Assembly: GCA_032718475.1 (NCBI GenBank)
Contig: JAUCBJ010006281.1
Location: forward strand, 1-56,507
Direction: 5' to 3'
Source: Nemertoderma westbladi
Taxonomy: Eukaryota; Xenacoelomorpha; Nemertodermatida; Nemertodermatidae
Length of the DNA stretch: 56,507 nt
Part shown: in pieces, positions 49,897 through 56,507 of the stretch
Position numbering within the stretch: the first letter of the stretch is position 1
Layout: every line of letters begins with the position of its first letter
Made by a program: the position numbers and the translations under genes
The notes under the pieces: generated by a model
The model's database searches: none
What the model was told of the DNA's origin: nothing
Seen by the model: only the letters and a program-made list of their open reading frames with translations

Positions 49897-51872
49897 ATAC
49901 CAATTGCATAGGTGCTAATAACGGTGAGTCTATTTTATGTACAGAGCATAAGTCATGCATAGATTATTATTATAAATGTATAGTTGACTGCTTGTTAAGG
50001 GCAGCTGAATCGTCTATTCCTTCGAAAAAATCAGCCAATAGTGGAGCAAATAGAAATGTTCCCGGTTGGAACGATTTCCTGCGAGATAAATATAATTTAT
50101 CCCGCCGTTTCTTTCTAATTTGGAAAAGTAATGGCTATCCGAGAAATGGGCTCATATATGAGGAATACACGAAATCGAGATTGAACTTCAAGTGCTACAT
50201 GCGCGAGTGCAAACGTAACGCAAACCAGATCCGCAGCGACAAGTTAGCTGAGTCAATTTACTCGAACAACCAGAACGAATTTTGGAATAATGTCCGTAAA
50301 CAGACGGGTGTCTCTACACCACTGTCTAATAAAGTGGGCAGTGCGGTAGGTGAAAAAGAGGTTTGCGATATGTTTAAAAATAAATTTGAAACTTTATACA
50401 ATGCGAACCAACCTGAGCCCCATAAAGCTGAGGTTGATCGTAAACTTGAAGGTATTAAATTTTGAGAATCAATGATTGTAACTCCGATAGAGGTAGTGTT
50501 TGCAATTGATAAGCTTGTTACAGGTAAAGCTGCCGGCCCGGATGGCATTTCTTGTGAATTTTTTATAAATGGTACTAAATCTCTATATGTTCACTTAGCA
50601 AATGTATTCACATGTTTTAATGTTCATGGTTATATACCCGATGATTTTATGCGTTGTAACCTAATTCCTTTACTTAAAGACAAGAATGACGATATTACAT
50701 CGCCCGACAATTATCGTGGCATAGCCATTGCCACAATTATGAGTAAGATATTTGAACATGTATATATTGATCGTTTTTGTGCTAAGTTACAGACTTCGAA
50801 TTCGCAATTTGGCTTTAAGCAAAATCACGGCACCAAACTCTGTATCTTCACTTTGAAAGAAATTATTCAGCATTATCTTGAAAATGATTCAGCAGTTTAC
50901 GTGTGCTTTATTGACTCATCAAAAGCTTTTGATTTAGTAAATCATTATACACTTTTTAAAAAACTTATAGATAGGGGCATACCGTTGTTTTATATTCGGG
51001 CGATTAAATTTTGGTACAAATTTCAACAATTAGGTGTACTTTGGGGTGGTTTTATTTCTAACTATTTTCATGTTTCTAACGGGACCAAACAAAGTGGTAT
51101 TTTATCTCCGTATTTATATAGCGTATATCTTGATGACCTGAGTAGGGAATTAAATAACAGTAATGTAGGTTGTATGATGTCTGGTGTCCGCTCTAATCAT
51201 ATGATGTATGCCGATGATTTGTCTATGTTTTCAAATTCGATTACTGGACTGCAAAAACTGCTACATATTTTTGAAAAATATGCACTTCTACATTCGATTA
51301 CGGTTAATCTTAAAAAATCCAAATGCATGTATTATTTCCCTAAATCGTGTAAAAACTCTAATGTAGGACAAGTATCTTTAAATAGTAATAAGTTAACAAT
51401 AGTGCACGAGATTAAATATTTAGGTCATATACTTTGCGATAATACAGACGATAATTCGGATATTCATAATCAATTAAGATCATTTTATAAACGTGCTAAT
51501 ACCATTATTAGAAAATTTGCAAATTGTACTACAGCTGTAAAAGTTAAATTATTTCGATGTTTTTGTACTTAATTTTATTGTAACGCTTTGTGGTCTAGAT
51601 TAAATTACTCTGCTTCTGTGCATAATAAATTAAGAGTAGCATATAATACAGCGGCCAGGCGCTTTTTCGGGTACCCTTATGGCTCCAGTGTTTCTTTTAT
51701 GTTCGGTGTATTAAATATTCCTAAATTTATTCATATACGTGCTGCAGCAATTAATTCTCTATTTTTACGTGCAACAAATTCGTGTAATACAATGGTAATT
51801 GCAACGTTTCATGAGGTATACAAAACGAGTAGAATATTTTTAATGCGGGACCTATCTTATATTGATGACTAA
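49842..51872 (+). pseudogene. LINE ORF2 reverse transcriptase, interrupted by two in-frame stops
   Basis: One frame from 49842 to 51872 with TGA at 50463 and TAA at 51570. The linker has NVPGWNDFLRDKYNLSRRFF and SNNQNEFWNNVRKQTG. RT motifs: TGKAAGPDGISCEFF, NYRGIAIATIMSKIFEHVYI, motif A CFIDSSKAFDLVNH, motif B SNGTKQSGILSPYLYSVYLD and motif C HMMYADDLSMFS (YADD). Post-RT: EIKYLGHILCDNTDDNSDIH and AYNTAARRFFGYPYGSSVSF. The two stops and the frameshift at 49.84 kb are the only obvious lesions. Confidence 0.82.
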
Positions 51873-51999
51873 AATTAATTATATTTAGTTAGGCTAGATA
51901 TCCTTGATTGTGCTAATAATATTTTATATATATATTTGTTTGTTTGTTTGTTTTTATGGGCAATCGTGCCTGAAATAAAGAATTATTATTATTATTAGT

Positions 52000-52382
52000 T
52001 CACTGTGAAATATTCATGTGGGTTGATTAATGAATTGGATGTATAGTATACATTCCGAAACTCTTATTGAGCACATTCTAACTAATATCACCACCACCTG
52101 TACTATTACTGTGTAAGGGTGTAATCCCGCAGTATAAGTATAACAAGGTAATGATGACTGACTCAGTTATATGCAACATGTATTCATCGGTATTTCAGTA
52201 TTCATAATACTGCATAAGTATGCATACTGCAATCTTGCATATTACAGTTACCGTGTATATATGTACTAATATATATCACTACAGTATGGTCTATACTGCT
52301 GCTGCTGCAAATAAAGGCCGCAACTCAATTTTTTCCAATTTTGAGTTAGGGTGCGTAATGGCCGCAGATTAGCATTGCCAGT
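52000..52382. other. Flank between LINE and DNA transposon, with right inverted-repeat arm
   Basis: 52009..52038 is the right arm of the 30-bp inverted repeat. On the minus strand it and its surroundings read as an L2-like endonuclease scrap (SFGMYTIHPIH). The remainder holds no gene. A candidate 4-bp target duplication CAGT lies at 52379..52382. Confidence 0.5.
52009..52038 (+). repeat. 30-bp inverted repeat, right arm
   Basis: 'aatattcatgtgggttgatt' plus 'aatgaattgg', exact reverse complement of 47362..47391. Confidence 0.95.
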
Positions 52383-52390
52383 CCCTTTGG

Positions 52391-52503
52391 GTAAGGTAGA
52401 GAGCCATATCTTGTAATAATTCACAGTAAAACTGGATACTGCCTTTTACCTTATATGTCATCATAGAATAATTTAGTTAGATAGTAAGGTAAACAGCAGT
52501 AAC
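52391..52503 (+). promoter_or_regulatory. Left-end motif cluster (likely transposase-binding sites)
   Basis: Three copies of 'taaggtaaaaggcagtatct' type: 52392..52412 (+), 52434..52453 (minus) and 52485..52502 (+). They mirror three copies at the right end. The first lies in the terminal inverted repeat. Confidence 0.65.
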
Positions 52504-52771
52504 TTTTATAGTTTACTGAATACAGTAGTATGGTTAAGATTTTCAGCGGGAAATTCAACCCATACCATCTAAGAGCCATACAAGAGCTGTACAACTAGAT
52601 GACTACAATGTAAACCTAGGCCTGTAACTGTACTTTTAACTTTTTATCAATCTGCATTGCAAATAGACAAACAGCCAGATTTCAGCATTTGATTCATTGT
52701 CAATTTGGTTCTACTGGTTGTATTTACCAGAACTGACTAAAAACTGATTGTTAGTAAAAATTTCTTTGTTC

Positions 52772-54993
52772 ATGATGGCCACCGGTACTTCTCGATCTAC
52801 CAATAGTGATGAGGATTATAATCCCAACTGGAGTGATCAGTCTAGTGATGAGTCCTTGAGTGATGAGTGCGATGGAAGATATGCTAGTTTGGAAGAGTTG
52901 GAAATGCTGGCCGGCATCCACAGACGTCCAAAAAAACGACCTAAAAAGGGTATCCAATTAAAGACTCCTGATAGGCCTAATCAGGGCATTGAGACTGATA
53001 TCGACCGAACAGGCACAATTAGTAACCAACCACCGGTTGATGAGAATGTTAACAATCAAACATGTGAGAGTGGGACAAGCGGTGACATTGGCAAGGAACC
53101 AGGTCAGATTGTAAATGATCAATCAGGTGAGATTGCCGATGACCGAGAGGCGGCTGAGGTGGAAGCCGCCAATTTTGTTACCGAGAATAGAAAGCGTGCT
53201 CCAAAGGGACAGCCGAAAAAAAAAACGAGCAAATACAATCGAAGAACGGCAAGTTCGTGATCGCAGTAAGCATGCAGTCTTGCCTCCATGTTCGACATCG
53301 TGTTACCAAAAGTGTCGTACAAAAATTACTGAAGTTGATCGAGTACAAATTAATAAAGATTACTGGCTCTTGGGTGTAATAGAGCGACGTCTTTGGATAA
53401 GAACAAGTGTTCTTTCCAAAGCCAAAAAGCAGCCTGGATCAAGTGATTCAAGACGATCCCAAACGCTGGAATACCGCTTCAAAAGTTTAACTGTCTGCAG
53501 GAAATTTTTTTTGACAACACTGGGCTATAAGCCTAATAATGATAAGCCAATTACTTCAGCTCTACAGACACTGAATTCAGACGGAGATGTTGTTAGAAGG
53601 AATCCTGGCTTATCAACCAGTTTGCTTCCAGCACCGGATCGACGTGGTCGCCACAGTCCACCAAACAAGTTGGACACTGAGAAGATTGTTCAACACATTG
53701 AAACGTACCACCCTTGTGCTCCTCATTATAGGCGAGAACATGCTCCGAACAGACGATATCTGCCGGAAGACTGTACAATGGAAATTATGCATTCAGATTT
53801 TGAGGAAAAACATTTTAAATGCAGCATTGAGATTTACCGCCGAACAATCCGTGAACAGAATATCCGGCGCACTAAACTGGGCAGCGAAGAATGTGAAACA
53901 TGTGAAGAATATGATCAACACAAAAAAGGAAAGAATTGTCAGGGAAATAAAGCTACTGATATAGAAAAGAATGAGATTCGAGTTGGTCAAACAAGCGAGA
54001 ATGAAAATAGGGAGGCAACTGCAGAAAATGCAGTTGAATGCAGCGAGTGTGTTGCCAACCTGATACATGTTATGAAATACAAGGAGGCAAGGGCGGCATA
54101 TAAGGATGATGGGGAGAAAAATATAAATGCCACTGCCGTTGATATGGAAAAGGTGATTATGTTACCTAGGATGGAGGGATTTAAAATTTGCCTATTCACA
54201 CGTCGACTTGTAGTGTTTCACGAAACTTTTGCTCCCTTACGTGGGAAAGGGACGCCATTTTCGGTCATCTGGCATGAGGGTGTTACTGGTCGAGATGCCA
54301 GTGATGTTGCCAATGCATTCTGGTTGTATTTTCTCGAAAAGCGCGACATGACAGATATTCTGCTGTGGCTAGATAACTGTGGTTACCAAAACAAGAACTG
54401 GACACTTATTAGTTTGCTGATTCGTGCTGTAAATGGCCCAGAGATCAGTGCTGAAACAATCACACTGAAATACCTCGAAGCTGGACACACACAGAACGCT
54501 TGTGACTCAGTACATGCCACTATTGAGAGAAAGTTACGAGCAAAGGGGAAAGTCTATGATTTTACTGATATGGCGGAATGCATTGGCAGTGCAGGTTGTC
54601 AAGTTAAAGAAATGACATCCCCAAGTCAGGTAGTGCAGTGGCCAAACAATGTAAGCCAGTATTATCTGGGCAAATCCACGTGTCGACCTTATTTTGCAAA
54701 CATGGTATTGCTTCAGGTGCGACGAGGATCAGATTTGCTCTTCTGGAAGGAGCGTCACACAGAAAACGAATACAAAAGCCATCGAGTACTGAAAAGTACA
54801 ATTTGTCCAGAATTTAAGACCAGAGTCACTTCCTAGCTGTTTGAGCAAAGTTCGGGGAATTCCTGCCGATAAGAAGCAGGATATCATAACCAACCTATGC
54901 CCACTAATGCCTGTAAACAGAAGAACGTTTTGGGAAAATTTCCCCACAGGATCACAGGATTACAGAAAACTACATGAACTGTGTCGAAAATAA
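52772..54993 (+). CDS. DDE-type transposase (DUF7869-like group), two frameshifts
   Basis: Catalyses excision and insertion of the element. Start ATG at 52772 or 52775 (ATGGCC). Frame 1 runs to 53260: acidic-Ser start (NSDEDYNPNWSDQSSDESLS), then basic KRPKKG and RKRAPKGQPKKK. An A10 run at 53216..53225 shifts the frame; one base fewer joins it to the frame ending at 54836. That part has CSTSCYQKC (Cys cluster), YRFKSLTVCRKFFLTTLGY, RRGRHSPPNK, HYRREHAPNRRYLPEDC and CETC. A possible DDE core follows: AVDMEKVIML near 54138, LLWLDNCGYQNKNW near 54361 and EAGHTQNACDSVHATIERK near 54480. A second shift near 54830 precedes the C-terminus VRGIPADKKQDIITNLCPLM..RRTFWENFPTG, ending at 54993. Either frame change could be mutation or assembly error at homopolymers. 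The catalytic role of individual residues is inference. Confidence 0.7.
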
Positions 54994-55157
54994 TCACACC
55001 TATCTAGGTACTTATAAACTTAAAACTATTCGGAGATTATCTTTTCTGTTACAGCGTAGACTGGTTTCTGCTCTGCTCTAGTTATATATAGCGCCACTTT
55101 TGTAGTACCAGCACTTAAATAGTGGATTACATTATTAAAAATCGATCAAAAAAATAA

Positions 55158-55409
55158 TTACTGTTTTCTACCTTACCACAATTGTTATTATATTGATATT
55201 CCATCTAAGGTAAAAGGCAGTATCTCATTTTTCACTTGACTGAGTGATTCATCATTAAAAAGAAATTTACTAGAAATTTACTCCCACTTTGTGCTCACAA
55301 CCCATAAAAAATTCTAATTTGAAAGTTATGTGTTTTAATTCAAGAGGTGTGAAAACTTAAATGCGATTTACTCAAAACTGTCCAAATTGAGATACGGCTT
55401 TTTACCTTA
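55158..55409 (-). promoter_or_regulatory. Right-end motif cluster (likely transposase-binding sites)
   Basis: Three copies of the 21-bp motif: 55158..55175 (minus), 55206..55226 (+) and 55389..55409 (minus). Orientation order is the mirror image of the left end. The outermost is in the terminal inverted repeat. Confidence 0.65.
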
Positions 55410-55415
55410 GAAGGG

Positions 55416-55571
55416 CAGTGCAGTCCTTATTAACATAACTATCTAATCTCAACCCCAACATCACCCCCTCAGAAACAAATTTGTAATTCCCTGTAATAAT
55501 ATCAAAGTCTTAAAGTTCTCTAAGTAAGAGTTCGTTGCAGTGGCAAAAGTATTTTGACTAAATATACAAAG
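55416..55571. other. Non-coding flank right of the transposon
   Basis: Begins with the candidate CAGT duplication. No other feature is seen. Confidence 0.4.
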
Positions 55572-55639
55572 TTTATTTCATGACGTACTGCTTTCCACTT
55601 CGTAGATTATTTCACGACGTACTGCTTGCCACTTCGTAA
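55572..55639 (-). repeat. 33-bp tandem duplication at the end of an open frame
   Basis: 'ttatttcatgacgtactgct' plus 'ttccacttcgtag' is followed by a near-identical second copy. It covers the 3' end (KQYVVK and stop) of the minus-strand frame described next. Confidence 0.8.
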
Positions 55640-55965
55640 AGTTTTAGCCTGTCCTTGGGCAATGTCACGTCTCTTGATCTCTATTGCCTCTGGTAATGGT
55701 GTTAGTCTCCTTTCTGCGTCCTGTCTATTATGGTCAACTGTATGATCCGTTTCCCTTTGGGTTATACCATTAGTTGAGGTAGGTGTGGTTGTGGTGTCAG
55801 CCTTTGCTTTAGATTGAATGACCTTCGGCGGGTGATGAACCACATCACTCGATTTATTGGGTGCACTATCTTCTGTTATACCCAACTCAATGTTGTGCTC
55901 ATGCCACGGATTCTCCCTTGAACGAATCTGGTTGACATTTCTTTTAATGGTGTTCGGACACTTCC
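55607..55965 (-). pseudogene. Possible C-terminal end of a retroelement Pol or other protein
   Basis: The minus-strand frame reads TIKRNVNQIRSRENPWHEHN, then VVHHPPKVIQSKAKADTTTT and RRLTPLPEAIEIKRRDIAQG, ending AKTLRSGKQYVVK and TAA. It is low-complexity, basic and Thr-rich, a style seen at the C-terminus of LTR-retrotransposon integrases ('..RSG..Y..'), but no catalytic domain is present to confirm. The upstream part of the frame runs into the C-rich tract and is not coding. Confidence 0.3.
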
Positions 55966-56072
55966 CCCCCCCCCCCCCCCCCCCGCTCAAGTAGGACACT
56001 TCCCCCCCAGATACTTCCCCCCCAGGCACTTCCCCCCCGGACACCCCCCCCCCCCCACCCCCACCCCCCGGC
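55962..56072. repeat. C-rich tract with short repeats
   Basis: Runs of C7 to C18 separated by 'cacttc', 'agata' and 'ggac', with a repeated 'cacttccccccc' word. On the minus strand the G-runs would favour quadruplexes. Length is likely unreliable in assembly. Confidence 0.8.
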
Positions 56073-56507
56073 AGTTCTTAACTTCACACATTTGTATTTT
56101 TCATTTTGTAAGGTAAACGGACCGCCCTTATCCAGATAAGTTGTATCCAATTTTCCTTTCTTAGCTCAGAAAGTGACCTTTTGCATCCCGATTTTACATT
56201 TTATATCCAAGTTTTATTTATGGGTTTTATCAATGCAATTACATCGTATTGTTTGCTAATCTTTAAACATTAATTAGATGACCTATAAATTCCATCCCCC
56301 GAATGATATACTGTTTTTATTAACATAGAATTATAATAATTATTTGTTTTAATTATAGGTATTATTATGTAATAGTCTTCTTCAAATTGTAGCAGATGGG
56401 GATGAATATTATTGTTGCAATCAAAATTTTATACCTCTCCAGGGTAAAATCGACATGCGTCGACCTGTATTCTGTGTTCAGCATTACATATTGATATACA
56501 TAATACT
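56073..56507. other. Non-coding end of window
   Basis: AT-rich; no gene, no exon of GPCR B, no repeat recognised. Confidence 0.4.

Larger units (their letters stand above)
47392..51999 (+). mobile_element. Near-complete non-LTR retrotransposon (ORF1, endonuclease, RT; I/Nimb- or Rex-like, clade unassigned)
   Basis: A 5' leader of about 290 bases, ORF1 (47678..48921, with a frame change), APE endonuclease (from about 49051) and RT (to 51872), then a short 3' UTR with AATAAAG and an (ATT)n tail near 51982..51998. Only one frameshift and two in-frame stops interrupt ORF2, so the insertion is fairly young. It is flanked by a 30-bp inverted repeat made of L2-like sequence, not by an obvious direct target duplication. 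It sits downstream of GPCR B exon 3. Confidence 0.85.
52383..55415 (+). mobile_element. 3.0-kb DNA transposon with DDE-type transposase and inverted termini
   Basis: Ends are imperfect inverted repeats: left CCCTTTGGGTAAGGTAGAG.., right (complement) CCCTTCTAAGGTAAAAAG... A 4-bp candidate target duplication CAGT lies at 52379..52382 and 55416..55419. The single gene (52772..54993) is related to a widespread but poorly described group of animal proteins with an NC..QNKN and GHT...D..H..IE core. Three copies of a 21-bp motif lie inside each end in mirror orientation. Superfamily is not assigned with confidence. Confidence 0.75.

Overview
This window is animal genomic DNA, not prokaryotic. It is AT-rich and sparsely coding, with spliced genes whose introns run GT to AG, a class A GPCR family in tandem, several non-LTR retrotransposon lineages, tRNA-derived SINE-like sequences and large minisatellites. 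The mixture (RTE-like and L2/CR1-like LINEs, Penelope-like remnants, a DDE transposon, neuropeptide-type GPCRs) suggests an invertebrate, probably marine. The sequence alone does not fix the phylum.

The only well supported host genes are two tandem paralogues of a rhodopsin-like GPCR, both on the + strand. Copy A (4850..11053) is complete: six exons and 317 codons, with every splice phase consistent. Copy B (37007..46824 and beyond) has exons 1 to 3 with identical exon lengths (79, 165, 152 nt). Its intron 1 is swollen to 8.6 kb by repeats, and its last exons are not seen before the window ends. The two promoters share a CCAAT box and a TATA box at nearly the same spacing. A diverged copy of the DNA downstream of gene A at 17.96 to 18.84 kb may be the remains of a third duplicated unit. 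A possible Ly6/uPAR-like exon lies on the minus strand at 33.13 to 33.30 kb.

Region by region. 0 to 4.6 kb: LINE scraps, one of which has grown a 41-bp minisatellite. 4.6 to 11.1 kb: GPCR A. 11 to 21.7 kb: RTE-like LINEs of two families, including a 550-codon RT reading frame and a young insertion inside a 38-bp target duplication. 22.0 to 25.3 kb: about 90 copies of a 36-bp minisatellite. 25.9 to 28.1 kb: two long perfect or near-perfect hairpins and a SINE. 28.2 to 29.0 kb: a three-tier satellite touching an L2/CR1-like LINE. 29 to 35.6 kb: two broken L2/CR1-like LINEs and a Penelope-like GIY-YIG remnant. 35.9 to 36.7 kb: a small unit with terminal direct repeats and a hammerhead-ribozyme-like motif. 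37 to 46.8 kb: GPCR B with minisatellites and a LINE scrap in intron 1. 47.4 to 52.0 kb: a nearly complete third LINE (ORF1, endonuclease, RT) lying inside a perfect 30-bp inverted repeat. 52.38 to 55.42 kb: a 3.0-kb DNA transposon with a DDE-type transposase and three inverted, mirror-arranged repeat sites at each end.

The genes do not form a pathway. The biology is a tandem receptor duplication being invaded and expanded by mobile elements. The least conventional objects are the DDE transposon with its mirror-symmetric terminal sites, and the hammerhead-like unit at 35.9 to 36.7 kb.
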